Below are positions 44,392 through 56,465 of a stretch of 64,000 nucleotides of DNA, piece by piece; position 1 is the stretch's first letter, and each line of letters opens with the position of its first letter. Below the pieces are notes generated by a model. The model was not told where the DNA came from. It worked only from the letters and a program-made list of their open reading frames with translations, and did not search any database. Origin of the DNA: Oscheius dolichura (lineage: Eukaryota; Nematoda; Chromadorea; Rhabditida; Rhabditidae); the NCBI GenBank assembly GCA_932521035.1, contig OW051493.1:6696001-6760000 (forward strand). The letters are read 5' to 3'. The position numbers were made by a program, and so were the translations under genes.

Positions 44392-46259
44392 ATGCGCGGA
44401 GAGACGTACCAGCTAATGTATCCTGTAGCCTTTCGCATCATCGCGCTGCCCTCCTTCAATTCGTCATGTTCTCTCGAGGCTATGTTGCCTTCCAGCGGCT
44501 TTCTCTACGCCGCTCCTCTCCTTCTATGGACTTCTATGGTCAGTCGTCCCCTCTCCTCCAATATCTCCCCTTTCCAGGTCATCTTCGGCTCTTTCTTCGC
44601 CAGTTCCCGGTTCAGCTTCCTTTCCATCCAACGTTCCCTCTCCGAACTCGCGGGTGGCCGACACAGCCGCCTCGATGTCTTGGATGTCTTCCGAGTGGTG
44701 GCCATCTTCTGGGTTATGGTGAACCACACCGGCAGTGAGGGACGAGTGGACATCCTGGAGAGGAAACCATCTGCCGAGCTGTTCAAGAGGAACATCCACG
44801 ACCACCCGATATTCGGAGCCTTGTTGGGCAACTCGGCCCTCGGAGTGGAGATCTTCCTCGTCCTCTCGGGCCTTCTCGCAGCTAGAAGCTGGCTTCGACA
44901 GGTTCGCCCCTAGTAATTGCCCCAATAACCACAAATTCTCCAGGCAGACGAACCCTTCCTGCCCCATTACAAGAAGTTCATCTCCAAGAGAATCTTCCGC
45001 CTGGCTCCGTCCATCTTCGTCTTTGTCTACCTGGCGGCCGGCCCGGTGATGAAGTTCCTCTTACCAAGGTAAGGACAAAGGCCGAGTGCCTGTTGTTATC
45101 GGGGGCTCAACGTGTACCACTGAACAAATTCCTACTTCTCCACATGAAAAATAACAAGCAGAACGCCAAGAAACAAAGGATTTCAGATATTACTCCACGA
45201 TGATTTCCGCCTGTGGGCTGTCCGGCCTCGTCTCCCATTTGACGTTCCTCGGCAATTGGCAGTCCACCCCTACCTGCCTTGGTTATCTCTGGTACCTGGG
45301 ACTAGATATGCAGCTGTACATCGCCGCTCCCTTCCTCCTCCACCTGCTCCACAAGAAGCCTCAGATGGCAGTGGCCGTGTCCCTCCTGGCCGTGGCGGCG
45401 TCTGCAGTGCTCCGGGCCGGCTACTGCACTGTCTACGGTGTCTGCAACAAGAGCGACGTCGATATTCCCGTAAGTTCACTCTCTTATCGATAGACGAGTC
45501 ACGCGATAAAACCGGATTTCCCACGCGTTGCAATGAGAAAAAACGGGCGGTAATTATTAGATCGCCAGCTGTCTCGCTTCGAATAGACACCAATAGTCAC
45601 AGTAGTCATCCTCCTCTTTCAGTTCATCTCATACCCGAACCAGGACTCGGCCACCCTGGCCCAGATATATGGCGGCCTCTGGGAGATGTATGGCCGTCCC
45701 TTCACCAAGTGTGGTCCCTTCATTCTCGGCCTTCTCTTCGGCTACTTCACTGTCCACCACGACAAGGCCGTCATGCCCACCAAGAGAGCCAATCTCCTCT
45801 TCGTCCTGTCCTTGCTCCTGGCCGTTACCGTAATCTATGCCATCCTCCCCGAGTACTGGTATCCGGAGCAGGGAAACACCCTCTACAACACGGTCTACAC
45901 AGCCATCTTCCGAACTGTCTTCGCTGTGGGAATCATTGGAATGATCGCCTCGCTTGTGTACCGGGAAAAGAGGTTGGTCACCCCCACCAGATCCGAATTA
46001 ACCGTCTCCTTTCAGTATTACCGTGTCGAACAACTGGTCCATCCTGGCCAGACTCACCTACAATGCCTACCTGCTCCACATGCCCATCATCTATGTCTTC
46101 AACTTCGTCCCCTTCCTCCAGACAGCCACCACTGCCCTCGAACTGATGGCCGTCATCCCCTTCGTGGCTGTCCTCAGTTTCGGCGTGGCGGCTGTCTTCT
46201 ACGTGTTGATAGAGTCCCCCATGGGTAACCTATCCCTCCTAGCTGCCAAAACCTTCTAG
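44392..46259 (+). CDS. Acyltransferase-3 family multi-pass membrane protein
   Basis: Nematode OAC/NRF-6-type O-acyltransferase-like protein. ATG at 44392-44394 three bases after 'ggttccag'; TAG at 46257-46259. About 530 residues. The N-terminal part carries a hydrophobic segment. The acyltransferase-3 domain then opens 'SRLDVLDVFRVVAIFWVMVN' with the catalytic-type His after the Asn ('VNHTGSEG'), followed by 'GVEIFLVLSGLLAARSW', 'RIFRLAPSIFVFVYLA', 'LGYLWYLGLDMQLYI', 'KCGPFILGLLFGYF' and 'LARLTYNAYLLHMPIIY'. About ten transmembrane helices. Family members transfer acyl groups across membranes (lipid or drug handling); the substrate is unknown here. It lacks the long extracellular NRF domain of full NRF-6. 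Confidence 0.9.
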
Positions 46260-46381
46260 TCCCCCTCCCTCCCCTAATAATAGGTCATAATTTAAACATA
46301 TCATTTTGCGTGTGAACAGTGGCGGGTCTGCTGATACTGGTCAATTATTAATTGTACATAATATATGCTTCATATAAATAT

Positions 46382-46579
46382 TCATTTCTTGCCTTCGTAC
46401 ACAGGTCGGTAGAGACTATAAGGAGAGGCGAGGTAGGCATAGGTCCGTGGGTACGTGATGACATAGGTGGAGGTGAACGGCGACGGGTAGAACGCGGAAC
46501 TGTAGGTGGCCGGCATGTAGAGCTGCCCTGAGACGGTGGACACCAACAGGAAGATACAGAGAAGGAGTCGTTTTATCAT
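46382..46579 (-). CDS. Small secreted Tyr-rich peptide
   Basis: A 65-residue single-exon frame; ATG at 46577-46579 right after 'ttattttcag', stop TGA at 46382-46384. Signal peptide 'MIKRLLLCIFLLVSTVSG', then a mature part of about 45 residues rich in Tyr, Pro, Ser and Thr ('YSSAFYPSPFTSTY', 'YLASPYSLYRPVY'). No cysteines in the mature part. It could be a cuticle or epidermal component or a precursor peptide; no basic cleavage pairs are seen. Convergent with the acyltransferase gene. Confidence 0.6.
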   Translation of the reverse strand: MIKRLLLCIFLLVSTVSGQLYMPATYSSAFYPSPFTSTYVITYPRTYAYLASPYSLYRPVYEGKK

Positions 46580-46832
46580 GACTGAAAATAAGAGGATGCC
46601 AAGAATGGGCGATTTTAAAACTACAGTAAACCAAAAATTATAAAATGTGAGGAAGGGCTTGCTGAGAAGACAGTGGCCTGGATTCGCCCAATATACCCCT
46701 CGCCATCCCCCAAAGAAACGAGTTCCTTCCCTCAAAATAAAAAGGGCACCAGTCGATGTTCCCCTACAAACAATTGTGACCCTTTATTTATGGCAAATTA
46801 TTAAGAGGAGGAGGGAAATAGTGTGGGGAAAA

Positions 46833-48882
46833 TTAAAGAATAGAATTATCACATTTTTGATCAAACATCAAACAATTATTAACATTTCGGGTGAGGAGGT
46901 ATTGGCAGCCGGGGCGGAGAGACGGCCGGTGGATGTCCGGGCAGAGGCTACTGTTGCAGAGGTCGTCGACACACGACTCGTTCGGACCACACTGGGGGGA
47001 GACGCAACCTGGAAGGGGAGGGGGTATAGAGGAGGGTGGGGAGGAGGACTGACGGTCGGCATTGTAGGCCTCGCACTGCTGCTGGGGGATACATGTCAGA
47101 TCTGTTCGAGACGCCTCGACGTATCCCGAGTCACAGACACACGTCGAAATACACGGCAGTCTGAATCAGAGAGGATGTATTTTAATCGGGGAGGAGTGGC
47201 TCACTGGCACCGTTCTCCTGTATGAGTGCAGGAATAGGGGCAGGGCGAGGAACATGGCTCCCAGTGCGAATTCACCGGACAATCGGGAATCGTCATCTCT
47301 CGGTAGACAGATTCACAGCTTCCTAAACATTTTTCAGTTCAAAAAATAGAGAGAAAGATACCAGTGGATGGGTTACAGACCGTTCCCGGAGCGCAATACA
47401 TCATGGCGCAGATATTCCCAGACGGGGTATAGTCAGCGGCTGGGCGGAATTGCCGACACATTCCTGGATAACCTTCCCATTTATAGAGAATGAGCTCTAA
47501 TTAACCTGTATTAGAGTCGCAGCTAGTTCCTTGAGGACAAGTCAGCCGCGTACACGGATCCTCCCTCCCAATGGGCCTGCTCACTTGGCATATCCCAGTA
47601 GATGGCTCACAGCTGTACCCGGAAGGGCAGTCCACCCTCTCGCAGATGTTACTGTCATAATAATTATTGTTATTGTTAGGAATCATGGCATTGAAATCGG
47701 CAGCCGGTCGGAATTGTTGACATTTCCCTAGGTACAAGGGGTAAAATCAAAGGAGGCAGCCTCGTACCGGTATTGGAGTCGCAACTGGTTCCTTGGGGAC
47801 AGGTCAAGCGGGAGCAAGGGTCGTCCCTCTGGCGAAGGGTGTCGATCAGACAGTCCCCTGAAGAGTTTAAAGTTCTAATTAGCAATTTTAAAGGTTATTT
47901 TGTTATTTCTAGAGAATCATTATCCAGAGTCTCACCTGTGCTCTCCTGGCAGCTCATCCCCGTCGGGCACCCGACTGTAGCACACTTGTCGTCCTTATGA
48001 ATGATCAGTACGCCTCCTCCCGTCGTTCTAAAGCTCTGGCACCTGCCTAAATGCCAAATTTTCCATCCTCTTCCTGCTCTTTTACCTGTATTAGAGTCAC
48101 AGCTTGTTCCCGAAGGGCAGGAGACTCCTGCACACATGCTCGTCTGCCTTTTACCACGGAATGATCTGAATAAGAGAAAGATTTCCACTTACAAAAGAGA
48201 CATTACCGGCAAATTCCCGTGTTTTCATCACACTGCTGGGAGGCGGGGCACACGACCCCGAAACATTTGCTCGTGGAGGAGGAGGACGAGGAATAAGGGT
48301 CGTAGAGCTGGGTGGCCGTGTTGTAGGGATTGTAGACGGGGCGGGCCGTCGTCGCGTACGGGTCATATAGCGGTCTTCCATTGGAATACGGATTGTAGCC
48401 GTTGTTATATCTAAATACAGAGATTTTAACGGAAAAGAGTAGGCGCACCTGTTGCAGATGCCCGTATTCGGGTCGCAGTAGTATCCACTGGGACAGTATA
48501 CCCTGGCGCAGAGGGGAGACGCTCCCTGAAACAGCTCGTCTTCCCTGTTTTGCCCCCATCTAAAATGATAAAAAATTCAGGAACATACCCTTCCGACTTC
48601 GGTGTCCCTGAATGGACTACATCTACCGGTGTTACGGTCACATGCTGTTCCTAGAGGGCATGCTCCACAACCTACGTTTTCGCCGTTGCCCGGGTCGGCC
48701 ACTCGGAATGGGCGACAGATGCCCGTGTTCGTGTCACACTGATAGTTGGAGGAGCAGCCAAAATACCGACAAGACTGGGCAGAACAGAGGGAGACGAGAC
48801 ACTGAAAAGGGGACTGTCTTGGCTAGAGAGAGGAGAACACATACAGCGAGGAAGGTGAACGTCTGCCAGCTGGATGTCATGT
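46833..48882 (-). CDS. Long secreted Cys-repeat protein with TIL-like domain
   Basis: ATG at 48880-48882 opens a signal peptide split by a 45-bp intron ('MTSSWQTFTFLA' + 'CLVSLCSA'). The mature protein carries about nine short repeats of the form C-P-x-G-x2-C-x3-T-G-x-C, for example 'CPSGYYCDPNTGIC', 'CPASQQCDENTGIC', 'CPSGTSCDSNTG', 'CPTGMSCQESTG' and 'CPQGTSCDSNTG', often followed by Q-x-F-R. A Tyr/Pro-rich stretch sits after the second or third. Near the C-terminus there is a TIL-type block ('CPVNSHWEPCSSPCPYSC', 'STCVCDSGYV'), then 'CGPNESCVDD' and TAA at 46833-46835. Exon ends coincide with repeat ends, so the repeats probably spread by exon duplication. Extracellular matrix or protease-inhibitor role is inference. 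Confidence 0.72.
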
Positions 48883-49500
48883 CGGGCTGTCGTTTGCGTG
48901 AACTGAACTCCCTCCCGCGTGTGCCTCCTCCTCTTGTTTACCTTTGAACTTATACCGGTCCTCGTTGAGTCATTCCAGTACTCATCCTGGCCCGGATTAA
49001 CCTCCCCTCGAAGATGACGTCGTCCGGGACGAGAGGCTCCTTGTTGGGTATAAGCCATGAGTCGGAACAGAGTCATGGCCTCAAGAGGGAGCCAAGAGAG
49101 GTCCCCTCACCTTCAGATCCCCTATTTATTTGCTTTTTCTTCTTCTCGTTTTTCACGTTTGTTTAGAATCGGCGGAGGCTAATTGTTGATCAATTGTGTC
49201 CGGTTAGCAGCTGTCTAACTGTGGCGGGCCAATTGTGCCGAGGGTAGGTACACGCCGGGTTCGTACAAAACACGCCGACATCTTTTATTTATCCTGGTTG
49301 TAAACAGAGAAAAGTAGTAAATACATGATTTCTTTCGGCTATCTCCCATCGAATGGTCCCCGAAGACTTTGCTAAAATTATCAATTAGCCCCCGAATGGC
49401 TACGTAGTATTTGTTGATCTAAACTTATGCGAACCTTTTCACCTGTCCTCTTTCATTTCGCCTCGTAAACAGCCGTACGTCGGGTTACCGGCTAGTCCAG

Positions 49501-50784
49501 ATGAAGTTCGATGACTACTCCTCGATGCTGTTATCCTACGAAACACAAAAGTGGTTTATTCCAATTTACAATAGGGTCGTCTTTATTATACCCCTTATTG
49601 GTGTTATTTGTTTCTGTTTTGTTAGTTATTTGATTATTTGGAAAACACCAAAATTGAATGGAACTTTTCGATGGGGATTGGTGGAGAGTATCGTCTTCCC
49701 TTTGTTGCTTTCCCTTTTCTTTGGACTCGTCTTCAAACCATATCTAATTATTCCTTATGAGGTCGTTTGGAATTATGGCCACTTTCCATCCTCGTCAGTT
49801 ATCTATTTTATTTTATCTTCCTCTTCTTTTCAGAGCAGAAACTGGGAATCAAATAGTAACCGCAGCTTGTGTCGCCTGTTTCTACGTGTTTTCTATTCTG
49901 TTCCTCAGTTATGTCTACCTCAAGGCCTTCATCGGGAAAGGCTTCCTCCATATCAACAAATATCTAAAGCTAATACTAATAATAGTGGCTGTTGTCAACT
50001 CTGGTGTTGGGATATTCCTCGTCTATATGTCTACTGCGACCCAGGAGAATAAACAAGAGCTCGATGTTGCCACCGTTCTTCAGGGCGACCCAAGGAATAT
50101 TTTCTTCTTTACCGAACTTGGTGGATACATTTTGAACCTGGAAAATTCGAACATATATACGTATGTGCTTTTTGGAGCAGTAGTGTTTTGGGCGACTGCG
50201 TCGATTGTTATTGGAGCGGCCATTTTTCTCAGGTAAGGGAAAGGGTGATACAGTTAGACAGCCAGCCAGTCCGGGGCTTTCCCTTGTACTGACATTAGTT
50301 CCTAAAAGATTCTTTGGTCATCGACCTTCTAAATATTACTCCTCTCGTCTTTCCAGAATTCTTTTCGTTCTGAACAAGAGAAAGGCCGACATCTCCCGAG
50401 CCACTGCCCGACTGCAGAGAACCTTCATCCAGATCATCGTCGTCCATGTGACCATCTTCGTGGTCTTCTACGGCTGTCCCCTCTCCACCGTCTATTTTCT
50501 CCTCTCTTGGAAGATATTCTCCCTCTCCAGGTAATATTCCCGTTGTCAAAGAGGAATCACTCTTCAGTTACCCCATCTTCCCCCTAATTATTATCCAGTT
50601 CACCTTCCTGCCAATTATTTACTCCGCGGTCAATGTGGTCATGGTCAAACAAGTCTGGGACGCCCTTCTGAAGTTATTGAGACTAAAGAAAAACAACATC
50701 GGAGATTCTGGTGCTTCGTTTGTATCAACTACGAGGAGAAATGCCATCGACAGCCGAAGACGGTCCACGATGAAATCTATATGA
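49501..50784 (+). CDS. Seven-helix chemoreceptor-like protein (Str/Srh-like)
   Basis: ATG at 49501-49503; TGA at 50782-50784; about 360 residues in four exons. About seven hydrophobic helices can be counted, starting 'RVVFIIPLIGVICFCFVSYL', with 'FPLLLSLFFGLVFKPYLI' and a C-terminal 'YPIFPLIIIQFTFLPIIYSA' typical of the TM6-TM7 region of nematode Str-superfamily receptors, followed by a basic cytoplasmic tail. Predicted sensory G-protein-coupled receptor in the cilium membrane; ligand unknown. Codon use is more T-ending in the first exons than in neighbours. Confidence 0.7.
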
Positions 50785-51423
50785 CCTTTGTACTTCCGCT
50801 GCTTTCATTAAATCTCTACATTGTTCACCTGCTTGCTTATTTTTGAAATAATTTGTGCTGGTGAATGGTTTGGAGACCAGAAACCTTCGAGATTGGGTCG
50901 CGTAGGCAACGGAACCGATGAGAAATCGCGCCTCCGTTCAATCTACAAGGGAGCGATAAAACTCACCTGTTTCATCAAATAAGCTAGTCAGATTCATTTT
51001 CTGCTGCCCAACGTTGAAAGTGGTGAAAACTGTTGAAAAGGCCGCGATGCCCTGGCCCTGCCTCATCACGGCCGCTCCTCCTCTCTTTGGGTCCTTCCAA
51101 ATACATGGGTGGGCTCTTGGTTGCCATCATTTACTTTGAGTTATCCTCCCAGTTCCATTCGTCCTTGTGAAGTGTGAAGACAGTGATATTCCCTGTTCCG
51201 GTTCGACCCAAAATGCCCTGCCCTCTCTATAATCCCTCCATCCTGCTTTTCTCTCGAAGTGTCCCTTGTTTGTGACTGATTATCTGCACCATTTGCCCTC
51301 TTTCCCAACTTTGTGTTCTCACGAAATGATGCAGATCGCCGTTATCAGTGAACAAACATCTGCCATTGCGCAATCTGCGGCCGGCCCCTATCAATTCAGT
51401 CTCTGCCTGTCCTCTCGGTCCCT
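50785..51423. other. Intergenic region, no gene seen
   Basis: Between the chemoreceptor-like gene and the first CDR-like gene. No convincing open frame and no clear TATA box. Confidence 0.4.
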
Positions 51424-52535
51424 ATGGCAATCTGCTGCTCGTGTGTCGCCACCTGGCTCGTCGTAGCCGCCGTCGGTTACTTCCTCTACAAGAAATTCTT
51501 CGCCGGGAAGAGAATACTAGAGGTAGAATTTTGCTTTGCTAATTATGTCTGGGTCCAGTTGCGGAAGAAGGACTGGAAGAAGGATGTCGTCTACCTGTTC
51601 CAATTCAACCGACCGCCCAAGATGGCTAACTACTCGCCCTTCTGTCTCAAGGTCGAGATGTTTCTCCGAGTCAACAAAATCGAATACGAGGTGAGCCACC
51701 TCTCCTCTGGCTGTCCAACAGTGGGGCCTAGAATGTCTTCTCCACCACGGTCCGCTCTCAATATGGTCTTCTTCCCTTTATTGAGTTGAACGGAGTGCAA
51801 ACAGCCGACTCGCAACTGATCATTGAACTTCTCAAGGACCATTTCAATGTCAAGGTGGCCTTTTTTATAGGAATTGTATAAAAGTGAAAGTTTAGAGTGC
51901 CCCCAATGCATATGAGGAAGGAGTCGCCAGATCAGTGGAGAGATTCGTCGACAGCCACATGTTCGGGTAAGCACACAACCTTTTGACCTCCCAGAACCCA
52001 GAATAAGCTCAAAAACGACAGGAATCCCACCTTTCCAGGCTCTTTGTCCACTACAAATTGAAGCCGGAGACCCACTTCTTCGAGAGCCTGATCAAAATTC
52101 TTGACATCCCCCTGAAGCAGTACATCCTCGCTCTGTCACCCATCCTGTTCCCTCTCTTCCAGCGCAGAGTAAGCAGTGTCCTTTCCCTTCAAGACCTCTT
52201 CCTCTAGATTAACAAGAGAGTCAGATCACTTGTCGGAGGCAATTTCCCCGAGGAGACGCTTCACAGTCTGTTGAAGAAGGATCTCGACTCGCTGGCCAAG
52301 CTCTTGGGCAACAAGAAGTACCTCTTCGGAGACGAGCTCCATGCGGTAAGTGGCATTCTCTCCATAAATAAGATCGCCATTCCAGGTTGATTGTGCCGTC
52401 TTCTCCCACTTTTCCACTCTTCTGTACCTGGAGAACCCCAACGAAATCAAGAGACTCTTCAACTCCGAGTACCCGACCCTCCTGAAATACACGGAGAACA
52501 TCGTGGCCCAGGTCTTCCCGGCTGAATATGCGTAA
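51424..52535 (+). CDS. CDR/FAXC-like GST-fold membrane-anchored protein 1
   Basis: One of three paralogues. ATG at 51424-51426; TAA at 52533-52535. The N-terminus is a membrane anchor ('[16 protein letters not shown]'). A metaxin/failed-axon-connections-type thioredoxin-like GST-N domain follows ('[19 protein letters not shown]' with '[13 protein letters not shown]'), then the all-helical GST-C domain ('[19 protein letters not shown]'). About 290 residues, as in C. elegans CDR proteins, several of which respond to cadmium. The strict Cys of classic thioredoxin sites is replaced by the 'SPFC' arrangement. Convergent with copy 2; AATAAA near 52555. Confidence 0.88.
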
Positions 52536-52997
52536 GGCTTTTGGTGATAAGGCACAATAAACCGTATTTTAATCGTCAAGCTTGGGCCTATAAACAGAGA
52601 ACAGTTTGTCTTTGACATTGGCCCAGTGAGAAGATGGCCGCGTAGGTGGTCTCCTGTTGGGAGATAGAATTGAACTGAGGTGGCGCCATCTGAAATGCTC
52701 CATCCTCCTAGTGTATTTTGGCAATTTGTTACCCTCTTGTCATTTACGTGGCGTTGTTGTCCAATTGTTCTTTCGGTGTTGTCTTGGTGGCAGACGGGGA
52801 TGGTCTCCTCGAAGCGAGGATACTAAGGGACGAAGGTGTGCCGGAGGATGATCATTAGGGCTTGTCGCTCTGCAGAAAAGAGGCCTGCCATCCATAACCA
52901 ATGCTCTTCTGGCAGCTAAGATACTTAAAACATATATGCGAAGGAAAACTCATTTTATATCCACGGGGACTCTGTACAATGCGGAGAACGGAAATAA

Positions 52998-54050
52998 TTA
53001 GGAGAATTCGGCAGGGAAGACCTTCTCGACGACTCTTTCGAGATATTTTTGTAGTCGGGGATATTCAGCAGCGATGGTCTTCTTGACCTCGTTGGGCATT
53101 GGCAGGTAGCAGAGGGTGGCCAGCTGGGCGAAGACCGAACAGTCCACGGCGTGGAGCTCGTCCCCGAAGAGGAACTTCTGATCCCCGAGGACATTGTCCA
53201 GCGCCTCGAGGTCCTTCTTCAGGAGGATACGGTATTCTTCGTCGGTCAGGTTGCCGCCAAGGATCGGGGTTATTCTACCGGCTAACTGAAAGGAGAGGCT
53301 CGATTAGAGAAAGAGGAAAGCCACCTACTCGTTTCTTGATCAGTGGCTTCAGAAGAGGAAACAGTGGCTTGATATATTCCTTGTAAGGAACCTTGATAAC
53401 CTTGTTCAACAGATTGTCCAAGAAGCCTGTCTCGTCTTTGAATTTGTAGTGGACGAAGAGTCTAAAATGACCGGATATCTCTAGAAAAAGGAAGAAGACT
53501 CACGCAAAGGAGTGGAGATCCACTAGTCGTTCGATGGAGCGGGCATATCCCTGATCACGGGGATCGGACAGGGGCTAAATGAAGTTGAATTAAGCAATTG
53601 CGGTTCATTCCCACCTTTACTTTGAAATGATCCTTCAAATTTTCGAGGATCAGCTGGGAATCGGCCGTCTGGACTCCGTTCAGTTCAATGAATGGGAGGA
53701 GGCCGTGTTGGGAGCGATCCGTATTGGTAAAAATGTTCTAAAGTAAACAAAACTGTCAAGTTGTCTAACTGTGGCTCACCTCATATGGAATATCATTGAT
53801 TCGAAGGAACATCTCGACCTTCATACAGTAGGGCGAGTAGTTGGCCATCTTGGGCGGCCGCGGGTACTGGAACAGGTAGACGACATCCTTCTTCCAGTCT
53901 TTCTTCCTCAACTGAACATATAAATTATAGAGAAAAAAACATAAACAGTACTTGAACTTCCTTCTTCCCCGCGAAGAACTTCTTGTAGAGGAAGTATCCC
54001 ACACCGGCAACGATGATCCAGGTGGCGACACACGAGCAGCAGATGGCCAT
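52998..54050 (-). CDS. CDR/FAXC-like GST-fold membrane-anchored protein 2
   Basis: ATG at 54048-54050; TAA at 52998-53000. The N-terminus is nearly the same as copy 1 ('[18 protein letters not shown]'). Next come '[19 protein letters not shown]', '[17 protein letters not shown]' and '[18 protein letters not shown]'. About 290 residues in five or six exons with intron positions shared with copies 1 and 3. Family role as for copy 1. High similarity of exon 1 between copies 1 and 2 points to recent duplication with inversion or to gene conversion. Confidence 0.88.
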
Positions 54051-54276
54051 GGGGAGGGGAATCGACTGCACTCTCGCTAGAGGCGGCCGGAGAATGTTTG
54101 CCGCGATTTTTGCTGACAAAGCACGTTGGAAAAGAGAACATTGTGCACTGGAGACCACCGACGAGGATAGACTCTACCCAGCCGGGGCAAAGATTGCTCC
54201 CAGTCCAATTGAAAACATCCCGGCGCAATCTGCTCTGTCCAAATGATTACAATAATTTATTTATAGGGCAGTATCA

Positions 54277-55420
54277 TCATTTATCTTCGGAGAATTCCTT
54301 GGGGAAGACCTTCTCCTTGACCCTGTCGAGGTATTCCTGTAGTTTTGGGTATTCGCTGGTCACGAGCCTTTTGACTTCATTGGGCCCATCCAGATAGACT
54401 ATTGACGCAAATTGAGAGAAAACTGAACAATCCACCTGAACTTTTTCTTGTTTTATTGATAAAAAGAACCCCCTACCGAGTGGAGATCATTTCCCGAGAG
54501 ATATTTCCTATTGCCTAGCATGTTGACGACGGTCTGGATGTCTTTCTTCAGGAGGAAATGGAACTCTTCCTCGGTGAGGAGGCCGCCGACAGTAAAGGCG
54601 AACCGACTTTCAACCTAGGAGGCAGGAGGATGAGGAAGGGAGAGGAGGATACCCTTCGCCTGATCAGTGGTTTGAGAAGGGGAAAGAGGGGAGCCAGGAG
54701 GACTAGATAGGGTATTTCGATCAGGTTCATAATCTCGTCCATATAGCCAGTCCCCTCTTGGAACTTGAAGTAGCCGAAGATTCTAAACGATTTCATTTTG
54801 AGGCCAGCCCGTGGAGAGGATCCCCAAAGGCCAGTTCTGATCATATCCCCCGATTTACAGTAAGAACTCACGAAGCTGTGTGGATATCGACGAGTCTCTC
54901 CACCGCCCGACCGAAGGCCTCTTCCCGCTCGTCCGGATTAGGCTGAAAGTGGAGAAGATGTCTCAAAGGGGGGTCGCCCTCACCTTGACCTTGAAATGAT
55001 CCTTTAATTTTTCCAAGATCAGCTGTGAATCGCCATATTGGACCCCGTTCAATTCGATGAAGGGAAGAAGACCATGTTGGGAGCGATCCGTATTGGTGAA
55101 AGTATTCTAGAGTCACAATAAGACAACCATAAAGAGATGTGACCCACCTCGTAGGGAATATCGTTAATTCTGAGGAACATCTCGACCTTCATACAGTAGG
55201 GGGAGATGTTGGCCATCCGGGGCGGTCTCTTGTACTGGAACAGGTAGACGACATCCTTCTTCCAGTCCTTCTTCCTCAACTGAAGGGAGAAAATGGAAAA
55301 TAGAGTCAAAACTACCTCTTTACTGGGTTTCTGTGTCAATTTCTTATAGATTAGATAGCCCAGAAAGGCGAAAAGTAACCCAACTCCATAGAAATAATAA
55401 GTAGACTGTGATTTAATCAT
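54277..55420 (-). CDS. CDR/FAXC-like GST-fold membrane-anchored protein 3
   Basis: ATG at 55418-55420; TGA at 54277-54279. The N-terminal anchor differs from copies 1 and 2 ('[19 protein letters not shown]'). Then the shared body: '[19 protein letters not shown]', '[19 protein letters not shown]' and '[18 protein letters not shown]'. About 290 residues. Head-to-tail with copy 2, only 227 bp upstream of it, suggesting tandem duplication. The different anchor may place it in a different membrane. Confidence 0.87.
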
Positions 55421-55642
55421 AGCGAAGAAAAGATAAGTGACTGGGAATTGTTTGCAGTGTGGCAATGGCAGAGAACGAGCGGGGAAAGGCCATTCCAAAC
55501 ATGTAAACAACAGCTCACGTGCCACGGCCGAAAGACCGCCTCTCTCCTTTTCTCTTGGAAGAGGAAGAGCATCGCCAAGTCCTTCCACTGTTTCGATTCC
55601 CCGAAAGTATATTTATTAACCCGTTTTACTGTATACAAAGAA

Positions 55643-56264
55643 TTATCTGATATATCGCAAGTGCTTCTTCTTTTTCATAAAAACGACCAGGACCTGCCCC
55701 TGCTTCGCTTCAGCTGACGCAGCTGGAGGAGGACTCTTTCCTTTCTCTTTCGGGCGGCTCTCCCCGGGGGAGATCTTCTTCTGGGCCATGGGGACGACCA
55801 GTCTGTTCCCCTGTCGGAAAAGAACCTGAAATTGCTTCAAAAATGAATGAGAAATGGCGCCGACTGGGACAGTCTCCTTGACGAAGGCCATCGTTATATC
55901 CGTCGCCTTGGATTTCAGGATTCGGAGCCAGCCATTTTGATTGAAGCCTCTAAATTCCACACTTTTTCCACAAAAAACACTCTCTTCCATTCGAGAGAAG
56001 GCTTATTTTATTCAAGGGAATACAACGATCTGCAAGACTTACCCAGTTGTTGGCGTCCTCCTCCTGTCCAGGGAGACCGTCACCGTTGGCCTGTACTCGG
56101 ATAAATGCCTTCCTTTGGGGGTGCCATTCTGTAAATCCCTTTAAGACCTCCTCCGTTCCACTCACCTCATAGGGAAGAAGGAGATTCCTGGGGTCATAGG
56201 CACTGAGACCAGAAACAGCCAGAAATGTAGCCAACAGTGCCAAAAGACGGAGAAAGCCGGCCAT
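55643..56264 (-). CDS. Small secreted protein with basic tail, uncharacterised
   Basis: ATG at 56262-56264 starts a signal peptide ('MAGFLRLLALLATFLAVSGL'). The next exon reads 'EWHPQRKAFIRVQANGDGL', followed by 'SVFCGKSVEFRGFNQNGWL' and 'ATDITMAFVKETVPVGAISH', then a Lys/Pro/Ser-rich basic tail and TAA at 55643-55645. About 200 residues in four exons, only one cysteine after the leader. I do not recognise the family. The basic tail could be an ER-retention-like or polyanion-binding region. Its first exon, first intron and upstream region are duplicated at 57.0-57.3 kb. Confidence 0.6.
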
Positions 56265-56401
56265 GCTGTTATTTCCTTCTCTCCCCTTCCGCTAATATAC
56301 TCCGGATATGGTCAATTTGTCACTCGAAGGGCTGTTATCCCGTTGGCTACTATGCTGTGACGTTCCCCTCCCCGCGTAGCCCAAGAGAAACAAGACAACA
56401 A
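56122..56401. repeat. 280-bp segmental duplication, parent copy
   Basis: Covers the start of exon 2, intron 1, exon 1 and about 140 bp upstream of the secreted-protein gene. It matches 57029-57309 with only a handful of substitutions and small indels, including an unchanged 37-bp intron. Confidence 0.9.
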
Positions 56402-56403
56402 AT

Positions 56404-56465
56404 GGAAGTCCCGAATGGAAGAGAAAAGTCCAAACCTTCAAATACTCGTTGAGTTCTTTGATAGC
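56404..56465. repeat. Stray fragment of emc-2 (exon-intron border)
   Basis: 'cccgaatggaagagaaaag' followed by 'ccttcaaatactcgttgag' and 'ttctttgatagc' match 57979-58042 in the emc-2 gene, apart from a 4-bp gap and one or two substitutions. The matched part spans an emc-2 intron and the end of an exon, so it was copied at the DNA level. Confidence 0.85.
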
